64,000 bases of DNA from the NCBI GenBank assembly GCA_947462335.1, contig OX381715.1:40462650-40526649 (forward strand), read 5' to 3'. The stretch is from Harmothoe impar. Taxonomy: Eukaryota; Annelida; Polychaeta; Phyllodocida; Polynoidae. This document shows positions 45,624 to 56,844 of the stretch, one piece after another (within the stretch, counting starts at the first letter, position 1; each line of letters begins with the position of its first letter). The translations under genes were made by a program, and so were the position numbers. The notes below the pieces were generated by a model, which saw only the letters and a list, made by a program, of their open reading frames with translations, was not told the DNA's origin and made no database searches.

Positions 45624-46325
45624 ATGGAGTCATCCCAGAGTCTCCACGGGCCCCCGGGGTTGTCGGTGACCGCCCCAATGTTACCCAATAGTCGGTCGGC
45701 CAACCTCCACCCACATCTCCTTCACAACCAGAACCATCTTCTCACTAATAACCACACGGCCCACATGTCTAACAATGCCGGCTACCCCTCCAAGCGCCCC
45801 TGGTGGCACAATATCACCCGGAGGTATGTCTTCGAGGCCCCTGACCTGGAGGTTTTGTACCAGAAGTACATATTCAAGCTCCGGTTATCCTCGGTTGTCG
45901 CGCTCTTGATCCTTGTGGTTCTTCTAACCGCCACGCTTGCCGTCCTGAATTTCCTGTTCGTCACGACGGTTACGGTTGAGAATATCTACCATGTGGCCCA
46001 GTGTGTTATATTCCTCCTCATCCTCGTGTTCATCCATACCCGCTACATGCGGGAGGGGCATCTTGTAGTCGTCAATGTCATCATCCTCTTTCTCTGCACA
46101 TGCCTGGCTCTGGTCGCATTACCGGTGGATTTCGGAGACCGGCCTGGTTTGATCCACACCCCTGCAGATGGAGTATGGCAGGTTACCTTGGTGGTGTTTC
46201 TGGTCTACGCCCTGTTACCGTTTAAGATGTATGTTGCTATAGCGACCGGACTACTTCTACCTACCACACATGTCCTAGTCTCCATCTTCCAGACCAACAC
46301 CCTGCAGTGGCTTCTATGGCGACAG
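45624..46325 (+). CDS. Membrane adenylyl cyclase, first coding exon (partial)
   Basis: The exon encodes 234 residues. I chose the ATG at 45624 for its strong context (ACAATGG); an in-frame ATG at 45510 has a weaker one. A low-complexity, Asn/His/Leu-rich cytoplasmic N-terminus of about 75 residues leads to RRYVFEAPDLEVLYQKYIFK and then five hydrophobic helices of the first six-helix cassette, including VVALLILVVLL and FLVYALLPFKM. The arrangement and the LEVLYQKY and YALLPFKM stretches fit class III transmembrane adenylyl cyclases, which make cAMP from ATP under G-protein or calcium control. The exon ends at CAG|GTAAGG in phase 0 just before helix six; the catalytic domains are in later exons. 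The open frame past 46325 is intron. The subtype (ADCY1/8-like or ADCY5/6-like) is not resolved. Confidence 0.82.
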
Positions 46326-47738
46326 GTAAGGCCATTACAATTTTGTATATTTACTTTCAGCCCTCACTTCCTCAAATTAAAAAATTGCAAGGAAAATTTC
46401 TGAGGAAGCAAATTATCTGAGAAAATAAGTCAACTATACCGTACAAGGCCAGTTGCTGGACTTCTCTCTGAGGAAGTGAGAGATTCCAGGTAGTAAATGT
46501 TAGTGATGGCCGACATTTCTTATATATCTTTTAGTGCTTGATACTGTGACAGTGAGTTGTGTTCCTAATGCACAAGCAGTGCTTTGGCCCATTAAGGCTA
46601 CAATGTATATAGATACAGGGTCACAATGTATATAGATAAAGGGTTGACATTATCCATTTTTGCAGCACTGTACCATTCTGCTAAGGCTATCAATTTCCTC
46701 AAATATCATGTCAGTGTCAAAGCTTTATTGAAATAGCTGGTGTTTTTTATATCCCAAGGCCAGTAGCTATGGGGATTTCCCGCTTAAGTTGTTTGTGTTG
46801 GTAAAAAGTAGGGATTCCACAGTGTGAGAGTACATTTAGACCATCATCTGTCATTTTGACAGCTACCAATCAATAAAATAGGAGGTCATCGACCTATATC
46901 TATGACATTTCTCCAAGGATTGATGCATGTGTGACAAATGAAGATTGATGAACCCACAACAGAAATACAGTTTTTTCAGCCTCAGCCGAGAGTTTTCGTT
47001 AACATTTTTGACTCACAGATGCATGATAAGATTATTTACAGATTGCAATGTTGACTTGAGGATCAAAGGGTTGGCTTATAGGCTTCCAAATTGACTATAA
47101 TTGGGGGGAAAAGACATAAACCAAAAACCATGAATTCAAAATCCAATATATACCGTAAATATAAAAATATCTTAAAGGGGAAGGGAGGCTATATAAATGG
47201 CGGAAGCCTGTGAACCCACAGGGGTCTCATAAATGGTAGGGTAAAGAGCTCTGGTCAACATTTCAAGTTATCCTAAATATCTATGTCATTAATGAACATT
47301 TATTCCTAGAAAAGGCATGACATCTGTGGGAACACCTGATCTATATATCTAGATAAAATCTTAATATATTCCTCAAGTAAAATATTCTAAAATTCAGTTT
47401 ATTCATTTTCCCAACTGTCAAAATTTTGAAATCTGGCTGTTCCCTCAATAGAAACACCCCCTCTACTGCCTGGATGTTGGTGAGTTTATGGAGCTGCTCC
47501 CACCACCACCCCAACCCTAATGATTCCTACCATCCCCAACTTCAAACAGGACCCCCTGTGGGGCAATAAAAATTAGCACCTCTGTGTGTATGTCGTATAA
47601 GACCTGCTGAGAGAACTCAGCAGGAGTTCAACTTGTATGTACACCAACGATTTCTTCCCCTTTAAAATTGGAAAGCAATGCTATAGTTGGCCCTATTTCC
47701 TAGCTTTAGAGTCGAGTTGCCTGAAATAGACCTTGGCC
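46326..47738. other. Start of putative adenylyl cyclase intron 1
   Basis: It begins with the donor GTAAGG. There is no exon with cyclase motifs in the rest of the window, so the intron is probably longer than 17 kb unless a short exon was missed. No repeat boundary is clear in this part. Confidence 0.5.
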
Positions 47739-47741
47739 TAA

Positions 47742-48020
47742 GGCCAAATAAAAAAAAGGTTGGTTTCCGGTAACATGGTCAGACAACCCAGACCCGGCCG
47801 GTCGGATTTTTTTTTTTTTTAATTTAATTTAATTTTTATTTTCTTATTTTGGGCCTATTTTTAGCGTTTTCCCTCTAAAATCCTTAAAAATGATCCGATT
47901 TACAAACCGTAAAAACTGGTATGTATGGAAAAATTTGAAAAAGAGAAAAAAAGAGGGGGACCCGGCCCTGTTTTGCTAGACCCTGTCGGTTTACCGGAAA
48001 CAAACCTTCTTTTTTTGGCC
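47742..48020. mobile_element. PIF/Harbinger-type MITE, family A, copy 1
   Basis: 279 bp with inverted ends GGCCAAATAAAAAAAGGTTG then GTTTCCGGTAA, and TTACCGGAAACAAACC then a T run ending GGCC. It is flanked by TAA on both sides (47739-47741 and 48021-48023). A 3-bp TAA/TTA duplication is typical of the PIF/Harbinger superfamily. A second copy is at 55236-55866. Confidence 0.85.
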
Positions 48021-48023
48021 TAA

Positions 48024-48549
48024 GCAAGATATGGTTGCTGCAATCTTATTTGCCTTAGTGAACAATACATCAGGAAAATAACAAGCAAAATATGCCAATA
48101 GCCTACATAATAACAATACACACATAGCCTTGGATGGGCCTGTTTGACATGACTGGCTCTTGGCTCTTGGCTCCTGTCCAATTGCCCCTAGGCAGTTGTT
48201 TGATCTCTGGAACAACAACAAAGTAGGCTACCTAGAAGTTGTGGCACATGTGGGAGTAGAGAGAGGTCCCTATAAAGGTGGGTCCTAGAAGTTCCTGGCT
48301 GTAACACGTCTGTGGACATTCATACCACTTTTTAAATTCTGTACAGGTCAAAATATCGATAAGAAAAGCTCCAAGTGAACGAAAACGTTATACAACGTTA
48401 TAATATAACGTCATGGTTCCTTATTGTGGCAAAACATTATAGAATATTTAAGACGTTATTTGATGTAAAAAAGTACTTTTGTTAGCTGGGTTGCCAACAT
48501 TGACAATCAAAGACCATAATCGAGTTTAAGCATCGAGATGGCTCATTTA
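48024..48549. other. Non-coding stretch, no gene recognised
   Basis: Nothing is supported. AACGTTATA-type words recur near 48385-48410. Confidence 0.45.
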
Positions 48550-49194
48550 ATCCTTCAATTAGGGATGACCAATGCAGCCGCAGGGAGTAACTTGCCATTG
48601 CTGCATTGGTGCAGCATGTCGACCCTTCCGGAGTGTCTCAGCCTTGTGGGGTTGGCATGACGTTTGTTGGTAGCCATGGCGATTTGCTCGTCATGGCTGC
48701 GTTCATGTATCATGATGACCCAGACCAAAGACATGGTGCATTGATGCATTCCCGGGGGGGGGGCACTTAGTATATTTTGCAAGTGTCCGGCTGGCAAGGG
48801 TACTTTTTCAACAAAATTTCCCTAGACAAGGGTCCACTTTTTGAGAAGAATTTCCCTAGGCAAGGGTCAACATTTGCAAAATTTCCCTAAGCAAGGGTCA
48901 ACTTTTGCAAAATTTCCCTAAGCAAGAGTCAACTTTTGCAAAATTTCCCTAAGCAAGGATCATTTTGGCCAAAATTCCTCTGAATCGACACCATTAAGCA
49001 AGGGTTCATTTTCTCCCAAATCTCTATTAGCAGAAAATCATTTTGGCCAAAATCTCCTTATGAACTGGTTCATTTTGGAAATCTCCCTAGGCAAGGGTCA
49101 AGGGTTGCCAGGAGTCCAGCCGGACACCCCTGTCAAAAGAAAAATTGAGTGCCCCCCCCCCCCCCCGGGGATGCATTATCCCGTCCTTTAAGGG
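48550..49194. mobile_element. TTAA-type hairpin MITE interrupted by another element
   Basis: The family sequence runs from about 48550 (GGGATGACCAATGCAGCCGC) to 48750 and resumes at 49178, ending CTTTAAGGG before TTAA at 49195-49198. It carries the GGAGTAACTTGCC palindrome. The interruption is the 419-bp element at 48751-49169. Confidence 0.75.
48751..49169. mobile_element. hAT-like element with internal 31-bp tandem repeats
   Basis: Flanked on both sides by GATGCATT (48743-48750 and 49170-49177), an 8-bp duplication. Ends are inverted: CCCGGGGGGGGGG then GCAC, and GTGTCCGGCTGG is shared near both ends. The interior (about 48805-49100) is a tandem array of a unit of about 31 bp containing AATTTCCCTAAGCAAGGGTC, most regular in the left half. 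Confidence 0.8.
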
Positions 49195-49472
49195 TTAAGG
49201 ACCATACTGGGATGTTTTCACTCGTACAATTTAACCACATCATCATGAAGCTCTGACTATATACTAGTATATTCCATACCTGACCCTGGGGCTTGGTACA
49301 TGGAAGGGTAGGGGGAGGGGGGCGAACCAGCTGGTCTGACTGATAGGGGCGCAGGTGACTGAAGAGGCCCCCGGGGAGGAGTAGAGGTAAGGAGGGACGT
49401 CTATATAAGATGCCATATATTGACATATTTAGATGTTCCTCCCACCTACATTGTGAAGAAGGACGGTCCTTA

Positions 49473-49635
49473 ATGCTTTAAGAATGACATGATACCTTTA
49501 TTAACGCAGTATACCCTTGGTCGTCATGATGTATGAATGCAGCCCTGGCGAGTAACTGACCAATGCTGCACTCAAGCAGCATGCCAACCCTGCGGGGTTG
49601 AGGTACATGTTTTAGCAGCATGTGTCCTTAAAGGG
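49473..49635. mobile_element. TTAA-type hairpin MITE
   Basis: The left end is decayed (ATGCTTTAAGAATGACATGA). Inside is GAATGCAGCCCTGGCGAGTA and an inverted GCTGCACTCAAGCAGCATGC. The right end CTTAAAGGG is followed by TTAA at 49636-49639. Confidence 0.75.
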
Positions 49636-49639
49636 TTAA

Positions 49640-50053
49640 TAAGCAGCACCAGTCATGTCTGGTACTACGCTGTAGAGACCAATATCTATAGTTTAACTTA
49701 ATAATTACTAATACAAAGTGTACAGAAGCCATCATCGCGTACTTCGCCCTTACCGTTACAGCAGCCCTGCAGGCTCTACATGTCCAGTTAGTTGGACATC
49801 CTGAGTACAGGCGGCCACCAGTCCAGGGCTGCACTACAACCCTGCAGGGTTGTTGGTCTCAGATACAAGGAGCCAACAGCTCAGGGATGGACTATACCCC
49901 TGTATAGTACAGCTTCTTGTCAGGTTTACAAACAGCCCCCAGGGTAGTAGTGGACCTAAGTAGGGAGGCTGTGGTGATGTCCATGAACCATTGGAAACTA
50001 CCAGCACAGACACCAGGAACATGGTCCTACTGGTACACGGCCACATTACAATA
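49640..50053. other. Non-coding stretch, no gene recognised
   Basis: CAGGGCTG/ACAACCCTG and CAGGGATGGACTATACC words recur, suggesting a decayed tandem. No gene is seen. Confidence 0.45.
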
Positions 50054-50228
50054 CAGGCCCGTAACTAGGGGTAACTAGGGGTAACTAGGGGTAACCAGCG
50101 TCAAATATCACACTAAGTTCCACTATCATACTAGAAAAGTCCAGTTCCATCATCAAAATAATCAAGTGATGTTCCTCCATATCCAAAAATGACCCCCCCC
50201 CCCACGATGAGGGCTAGTTATTGGCCTG
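50054..50228. mobile_element. Short TIR element, CAGGCCCGTAACTAG type, copy 2
   Basis: Left end CAGGCCCGTAACTAGGGG, with GTAACTAGGG then repeated in tandem; right end CTAGTTATTGGCCTG. The interior matches 6679-6854 inverted. Flanks TTACAATA and TTACAGTA are nearly identical, in line with an 8-bp hAT duplication with one change. Confidence 0.75.
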
Positions 50229-50921
50229 CATTACAGTAATATTCGCTCATGCTTTATTCATCTCTCATGCTGATCCTTTGAGCATAGTACACACCAATGC
50301 AGTGTGGGCAAGGTTAAAGAGAGTATATCAGATGATGGGGACTTAATCTAATCTTCTTTTAATTGACCCAGGATGTTAAGCAAGACCATGCTATTCTCCC
50401 TACCTATTTCATACATGCCCATTACCTATTAGTACATAGTCTAATGCATAGAATGAATAGACTTATGGCATGCACTACAAAAGTATTGAATTGACCCTAA
50501 ACTGATCATTAGCTGAATTATAATGCAAATGTAAATATTTTCGTTGGTGCACTTTTTCGCAGATTTCCTAAGAGGTACAATCTCGCGTGGATTTTAATTC
50601 GCGGATTTTGAAAAATGGTATACGACTATATTGGATAAATATTCATTCTGTACATGTTTTCGTGGATTTTAAAATCCATGAAATCCGTGAAAATATGTAC
50701 CGCACGAAATATAATACGTTTACAGTATTCACTTTAGTGAACCTCAGTAGAGAGTCTGAATTCGGTCAGTACCTCATCCCTAACTCCTACACCAAGAGTT
50801 GTTCTATTCTAGACGACTAGAGTAGGTCCTCCTGACACCCCCATGTTGTGGCAGCTCCTGTGGTATAGGGCAGCCATGTTTAGACTAGCTCAGCAGTAAG
50901 GTAGAGGTCTTACACCTGTTT
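50229..50921. other. Non-coding stretch, no gene recognised
   Basis: A TTTTCGTGGATTTTAAAATC inverted patch lies near 50590-50700. No gene is seen. Confidence 0.45.
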
Positions 50922-51134
50922 ATACCTTTAACGACCGCAGACCACTCCTTGTTGTCAGCATGATGCATGAATCCAGCCCTGCATGAATGCATCATGCCGT
51001 ACGCATGGGGATGTATCAAGGGTCGGCATGATACTTTATTGCAGCCCTTGGGAATGGCTCACCAGGGCTGTAATAATCAATTATGATTATGAATGGCATG
51101 GCACATTAAAGCAGTATGCTGCCCTCAAAGGGTT
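50922..51134. mobile_element. TTAA-type hairpin MITE, decayed copy
   Basis: It starts ACCTTTAACGACCGCAG and ends CCCTCAAAGGGTTAG. Inside are GCATGATGCATGAATCCAGC and the inverted GCATGAATGCATCATGC. Confidence 0.65.
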
Positions 51135-51628
51135 AGACTAGCTTGGCAGGTATGTAAAGGATTAACACCTGTATAGACCCAGGAGGGGCAGGGTAGGTGC
51201 TTCTAGGTACATCCTGAGTGACAGGAGAAACCCAACCTGAGAGAGGATACAAAGGTTACTTGTAAAGTCTCACCTACAGCGTGATAAATACGTGAATAGT
51301 TTATATCACAAACACTAAGCCATGGTGAACGATGTGCTTTGTTTTCTGTCAAGTAGGATACTGTAAATATATTTTATTTTGCGCAGTATATATTTTTGCC
51401 AATTTCACAGAAATGAAAATAAAGGAAAATATGTACAGTGCAAATATTTAGTTATACCACTACAGTATTCCAAAATTCGCGAATTTAAATACATGCAAAA
51501 TTGTACTTATTTTAAACGAATTGGAGAAGATATATGTATATATATATATATACACACACGAAATTATCTTTGTTTACAAAGACATTATATCATTGGTCCC
51601 CTTGACCATTAAATGTCTACTACGTAAT
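51135..51628. other. Non-coding stretch, no gene recognised
   Basis: A short TATATA tract lies at 51535-51553. Nothing else is supported. Confidence 0.45.
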
Positions 51629-52044
51629 AGATAGGCTGGTTATGAGAGGCTAACTCAAAATAACCACAGTAAACTTTAAGGGTGCCAGCCACTTTACTAT
51701 AGTTATATTTTGAGTCAGCCTCACATAACTATTGTCTATCTGTTTTAAACCACAGGTGAGGTTATGTGAGTCTAACTAAAGTGGAAATAACCAAGGTGTG
51801 AAGTCCTTTGTCTTAGCCCTCCGCTGTGGTTTAAATTGTTTAACCCACCGTGGGCGGCTAAGACAAAGGATTCGCACCTTGGTTATATTGCATACCCGAG
51901 GGTTAAATCAGATAGACTACACCTGTACCCTGGTATGCCTTCATAACCACTGCCCACTGGTCAGCGACTCGGTGTATAACACCTCGTCTCGACCTTATGG
52001 GGCAGTGGTTATGAGGCATACCAGGCTATAGGTGTAGTCTATCT
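51629..52044. repeat. Cluster of three adjacent hairpins, copy 1
   Basis: Hairpin 1 (51629-51741) has arms starting AGATAGGCTGGTTATGAGAG and ending CTATCT. Hairpin 2 (51786-51888) has arms containing AACCAAGGTGTGAAGTCCTT then TGTCTTAGCC. Hairpin 3 (51910-52044) has arms starting AGATAGACTACACCTGTACC around a core with CACTGGTCAGCGACTCGGTG. The core and left flank of hairpin 3 recur at 53155-53330, but there with different arms. Confidence 0.85.
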
Positions 52045-52574
52045 AACACATATATTTGTACGTTGCCATTGTCGCATTGTCTGAACCTGATGTTACTTGG
52101 CCTTAAAGCGGCTGGTGCACCCAGCCTCTACTGTTGCTAACGGCGTGGCCACTAGCAGGCCTTATATAATCAAGAAACCAAACTCCTCCAGGCCTGGTCC
52201 AGACTTTTCCCTTCCTCCAGGGTTGTCTCCTCCCCCATCCACCATTTCTTGGCTGTTTTGTTGGCTATATGTGTTAAATCATAACATTACATAATATAGA
52301 CACATTGTAATCTGTCCATCTCTTTGTAGATGTAACCCACCCACTCCTTATGACACCTCCTCACAGCAGGAGGTCTGAGCTGCTCCCATGGATTTTGGGG
52401 GCAGATACCACCTGCTGTGACCCCTGCTGAGCAGAATAATTGTAGATACCTTTCATCTTCTGCCTGGACTTTGACCTAAGATTATGTAACCCATCATAAC
52501 CTTAGTACCTGAATCACCCACAAGAGGGGGTGTCAATGTGAGCAGCACTAGCGACTTGGGTGCACCAGCACCTT

Positions 52575-52575
<1 letters not shown>
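52045..52575. other. Non-coding stretch, no gene recognised
   Basis: GCTGGTGCACCCAGC-type words occur near 52110 and, inverted, near 52556. No gene is seen. Confidence 0.45.

Positions 52576-52648
<73 letters not shown>
52576..52648. repeat. (TA)n microsatellite
   Basis: About 73 bp of uninterrupted TA. Confidence 0.96.
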
Positions 52649-52650
<2 letters not shown>

Positions 52651-52960
52651 ACAGTTTATAGTAGACAGTTTATAGTAGTTATGAAGTGACAAGATGATCA
52701 GATGGTGCACTCATCGTACAGATACGTACTATAAAACAAGCCTACAGTGAGGAGGCCTATGGTTGGAGATTGTGTGAGGACAGACAGATGGCTGTGAGGT
52801 ATCACTAAGCTAAATGTGAAAGAAAATCGAGAGAAAAAAACATGGCCTTAGCTGTGAGGGGGTGTGACCGGGGGCAGGTGGACAGACTGTTGTACATCTG
52901 TGGCTGATGTTAGACAGAAACTAAGGCACGGGACACCTGTGTCAGACATGGATATACTAC
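52649..52960. other. Non-coding stretch, no gene recognised
   Basis: Nothing is supported here. Confidence 0.4.
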
Positions 52961-52964
52961 TTAA

Positions 52965-53060
52965 CCCTTTAAGAATGGCATACCGCTAAAAGAATCATGA
53001 TGCACGAATGCGGCCCAGTGAGTACCTCGCTGGACTCAGCCCCCATCATGACATCAGTAT
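52965..53060. mobile_element. TTAA-type hairpin MITE, left part only
   Basis: TTAA at 52961-52964 is followed by CCCTTTAAGAATGGCATACC and a decayed internal palindrome. The right half is missing, replaced by the hairpin cluster that follows. Confidence 0.6.
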
Positions 53061-53096
53061 ACATCTCACCAGGAGACCTCGCTGGACTCAGCCCCC

Positions 53097-53330
53097 ATAC
53101 ACTGAGTCGCTGACCAGTGGGTATGTGGAAGGACCCTGGCCAGGTGTCGTCTAAGGATTCGCACCTTGGTTATTTCGCATACCCGAGGGTTAAGTCAGAT
53201 AGACGACACCTGGCCAGGGTCCTTCCACATACCCACTGCCCACTGGTCAGCGACTCGGTGTATAACACCTCGTCTCGACCTGGTGGGGCAGTGGGTATAT
53301 GGAAGAACCGTGTCCAGGTGTCGTCTATCT
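53097..53330. repeat. Hairpin cluster, copy 2
   Basis: The hairpin at 53197-53330 has arms starting AGATAGACGACACCTGGCCA and AGATAGACGACACCTGGACA around the same core as hairpin 3 at 51910-52044. An inverted partial copy of its left half precedes it at 53097-53152. A short TA tract follows (53334-53355). Confidence 0.85.
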
Positions 53331-53355
53331 AACATATATATATATATATATATAT

Positions 53356-55235
53356 GAATTTAGACTGGATATCTGAGTCTATCAACTACAGGTAAATCAA
53401 TTCAATATATGAATGCCAGAGTTTACATCATTGTAATTAGGATGTCGATGTTACTAACAAAAATACCCTAGAGTTTCACGATAGGGAGTCTGTAAATGTG
53501 TTATGTGACCAGAGTGGGTGGTGTGCATCAATGTCCTAGCTGATAGAACCCAGTGCAGACTCAGGAGACTGACTGGGTGGTCTGCGTGGGGCTCTAGACA
53601 CTGAGAGCTCAATCTAATGAGGAAACATACATACCGAATACAAAATCTGCAGAATGAGGATTAGATATATCTCGGTCACCCATTCATATCAATAGGACGT
53701 TTAGCCCTCGTAACCGCTAGTGCTGTGTCACTCCCAACTTCCATCTACACAGAAAATCTAAATGCCCCGGCCCTTAGTCTGAGGTGCCTATCCCAGGTCA
53801 TAGGGACATTGGTCAGGCATGACCAAGTGCTATTCAAGAATGACTGAGGCATAATAACGTATGACTAATGTCTTAGTCAAAAGGACTAAAACTCATTGAA
53901 ATGGAGAAGACTAAGGTGAGTTGGTCAGTACTGATAAACCTGATAATATTAACTAGCCTAGGTTGGTTTTATAGGGAGCCAAAGAATAACTAACTTGGTT
54001 AGGCTATAGTGACTTAGAGATTGGTCGTATCGGGAGTCAAAGAATATCAGTGTAGTACCATAGTTTGTGGTTTAATAGAGTTTGCATTTCTTGGATTTGC
54101 TGAAAGCTGTTGGATAATAATCACAATTTTATTGTCCATGATATGAATTACTTTTGATAGGAAGATCTTGACCATTGCCCTTTTCTTTGTTATGAATACA
54201 GTTAAAGGCGCGTGCTGACCATTACCTTGTCATTAACCCAGTATAATTCAAGAGTAGCGGGTGAGCAGGTATTAGATATGGTACAAGTGACTTGCTGTAT
54301 GAGTGTTATAAGCCAAGGAAAGGGTAATAGTCCAAGGTGCCAGCTGAGGATAATTACCATTGTCCAAGGCTTATGGCACTTATGCAGCTAGTCACGCGTA
54401 TCATATTTGACTTACACTTACAGTAGTAGAATGCTCAATGGGCCCCATCCACATACAACCATGTATGTAAAATACAGTCAGGCCATTTATTTTCTTCTCT
54501 CAGCCAACTGTGGTGTATTATACTCTCAGCACGCGCACCAACTGACCTTTGTCTCCAAGCAGAGTCCTAGTCCTACCGTCAGGTAGGATAGTGTGGGCCA
54601 CTGTGACTGCTACACTTGGCTACCTGTACTACCTGTGTACAGACCCCTGTCCTTTCCTTGCTCCCCACAGTGTTGAAGGTATGCAGGCCATGTGCTTTAA
54701 GGACCGCAGCAATGTTGACACAAAGCAGAGGGGGGACTTTGCTAAATGTGGGTATATCTCCAGTTTAATGCAAAATTGTGTGCTCTGCATTCCAGTAATA
54801 TTATTTATTATGCAAATCCATGACATTATGCATGCATTTTCACCAGAATGCAATGCTCAAAGCAGAGGGGGAACTTGGAGTTGACTACCCTGTTTCTGTT
54901 TCCAGAAACACCTGACCTCCCCCCCGAGGTTTAGCTCAGTGTTGGCCCGTGACTCTCAGCATGTACGGTAAGCTGGGGGGGGGGGCTGACTGAGGGCAGG
55001 GTGGAATGCTATTGGCTTTGGCTCTGCTCATGCGGCAACAAACTGCTTCCTCGACCAGTGTATAGTCAGTCTGCAGAGTGAATTAGTAAACGGTTCCATT
55101 TCTGCGAAATTAAAGTTATAACAACAATGTAATGAGGATGAAAAGCTTACCCATGGAAAGTCAGCAGAATAATCCACTGTGTGAGGAGATTTATGAGAAT
55201 CTTAGAATAGTCATTTATCGTCAGAGTATTGTTTA
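53356..55235. other. Intronic stretch, no gene recognised
   Basis: Short ORFs only, including one of 111 codons at 54549-54884 without known motifs. A GGTTTAGCTCAGTG word near 54927 resembles an A box, but no tRNA follows. A G run lies at about 54976. Confidence 0.45.
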
Positions 55236-55866
55236 GGCCAAAATATTTTTTAAAGGGTTAGTTTCCGGTAACATGTTTTCTTTTAAATTAAATAATTTTT
55301 GGGCTTATATAAATCTCATTTTTAGGCCTGGATTAAGGGTTTTCTGCTCTAAAATACTTAACAATTGTCCGATTTACAAACCATATGAAACAGAAAGTGG
55401 CAAAAAAGGAGAGGAAATTTTTAAAAAAGAGGGTGACCCGGCACTGTTTTGCTAGACCCGGTCGGATTAGGCCACCTTTTTTTGATAACGTGGATTACGG
55501 GCTTTCACTGTAAATATTTTTCAGAGGGCAGAGGGGGAAAAAAGCTGTTTTGCACACCACCCGGAGTACCGAAAATTTCCAAAGGGTAGAGGCAAAAAGG
55601 CAAAAAAAAGCAAGGAAAACCTCATTTTTGAGTAATCTAATGAAGGTATGTTGAGAAATATCCCCAATCTGAATGGCCTCATTCCACCTTTTGCCCGTCA
55701 ACAGTTATTTTTTTCTTGGTAAAAATTTTCAAAAATTCTCAGAGGGTAAAGGTAAAAAAAACAAACTTGTTTTTCCCCAGAATGCCAAAAATCTGGGCGG
55801 CGGATCCGTAATCCAAGTTATCAAAATAAAACGGCCTTACCGGAAACAAACCTTTTTTAGTTGGCC
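55236..55866. mobile_element. PIF/Harbinger-type MITE, family A, copy 2 (interrupted)
   Basis: Ends GGCCAAAATATTTTTTAAAG then GTTAGTTTCCGGTAA, and TTACCGGAAACAAACC with a T run then GGCC, match copy 1 at 47742. Left flank is TTA, right flank CTA. Shared internal words include CCGATTTACAAACC and CTGTTTTGCTAGACCC. The interior is split by family B at 55470-55836. Confidence 0.82.
55470..55836. mobile_element. PIF/Harbinger-type MITE, family B, nested
   Basis: 367 bp with inverted ends GGCCACC, T run, TTTTGATAACGTGGATTACGG and the counterpart CCGTAATCCAAGTTATCAAA ending GGCC. Flanked by TTA on both sides (55467-55469 and 55837-55839). The uninterrupted copy at 47742-48020 shows the empty site. 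Confidence 0.88.
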
Positions 55867-56165
55867 CTATCAAGTCACCTTTCAAATACGATAATTATAA
55901 AGAAATAAGGCCATGAAAAGTCCACACCAAAAACCGATTGTAAACATGTCATGACTTAGTGTATTATGTATGCACACATATTAGCTGTGTCAACGTTGTG
56001 TGTGCCTAAGGCCGCACTATGTCTGCTGATGTGGATAAATTGTATTAAGTGCAAAGGGAACACAAACATGCATCATCATCATGTACACGCAAAGTCAGTC
56101 TGGTCAGTGGGTGGCAGGGGACGTGGCTAGACTCTTTGTGCATGATCTAGTTCTGACTGGGTCCC
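55867..56165. other. Intronic stretch, no gene recognised
   Basis: Nothing is supported here. Confidence 0.4.
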
Positions 56166-56455
56166 TGCCACCTAGGTGAGGGTCCTGGTGGTACCTAGTC
56201 CTGCCCATGCTCCTGACAATAAGAGTCTTGGTGGTATACCTAGTCCTGTATAGACTCCTGCCACAACTAGGTAATGGTCCTGATGGTGCCTAGTCCTACC
56301 CAGACTCCTGCCACCACTAGGTAAGGGTCTTGGTGGTACCTAGTTCTGTACAGACTCCTGCCATATCTAGGTAAGGGTCCTGATGGTACCTAGTCCTGTA
56401 CAGACTACTGCCACAACTAGCTAAAAGTCCTGATGGTACATGTATATAGTCCTGC
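56166..56455 (-). repeat. 50-bp minisatellite, array 2 (inverted relative to array 1)
   Basis: About six copies of the 7915-8395 unit on the opposite strand. Plus-strand words are CCTGATGGTACCTAGTCCTG and CAGACTCCTGCCACAACTAG. Copies are more diverged than in array 1. Confidence 0.88.
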
Positions 56456-56840
56456 CTGGGTCAACTCGTGCGGGCTGGGACCGTATCCCACGAAGTGGGG
56501 GCTGGGGCCGTATCCCACGAAGCTGCTCAAGAGGGACATCTTTTACACACACACGCACACGCACAACTAATAAATGAACCCTCCCTAAATGGGGCAAAAG
56601 GCATGTAGACCCCTGATTTGGGTGTAAGGCGTGAATATTAGTATATTGGACCTAGACCTACTACCCTATCAGCAGGAGCTGCCCCAAATGTGATACTGAG
56701 AAGTGAACAACTATACATTAGCCTGGCTGTATAGACACGCTGTACAAAAAGGCATGCATGTTTGGTATGGTGTCTCTTGTCTAGCTGTGAAGTCAGAGCA
56801 AAGGAAATCAACACGAGGAGTTTGCCTCCCTAATGTTGCT
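56456..56840. other. Intronic stretch, no gene recognised
   Basis: GGGCTGGGGCCGTATCCCAC is repeated with small changes near 56470-56520. Nothing else is seen. Confidence 0.45.
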
Positions 56841-56844
56841 TTAA

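Noticed and set aside
54549..54884. Second adenylyl cyclase exon
   Set aside because: The translation has no sixth helix followed by a catalytic-domain linker, and no cyclase motif.
54905..54970. Possible tRNA gene (GGTTTAGCTCAGTG)
   Set aside because: Only an A-box-like word is present; there is no B box, acceptor stem or terminator.
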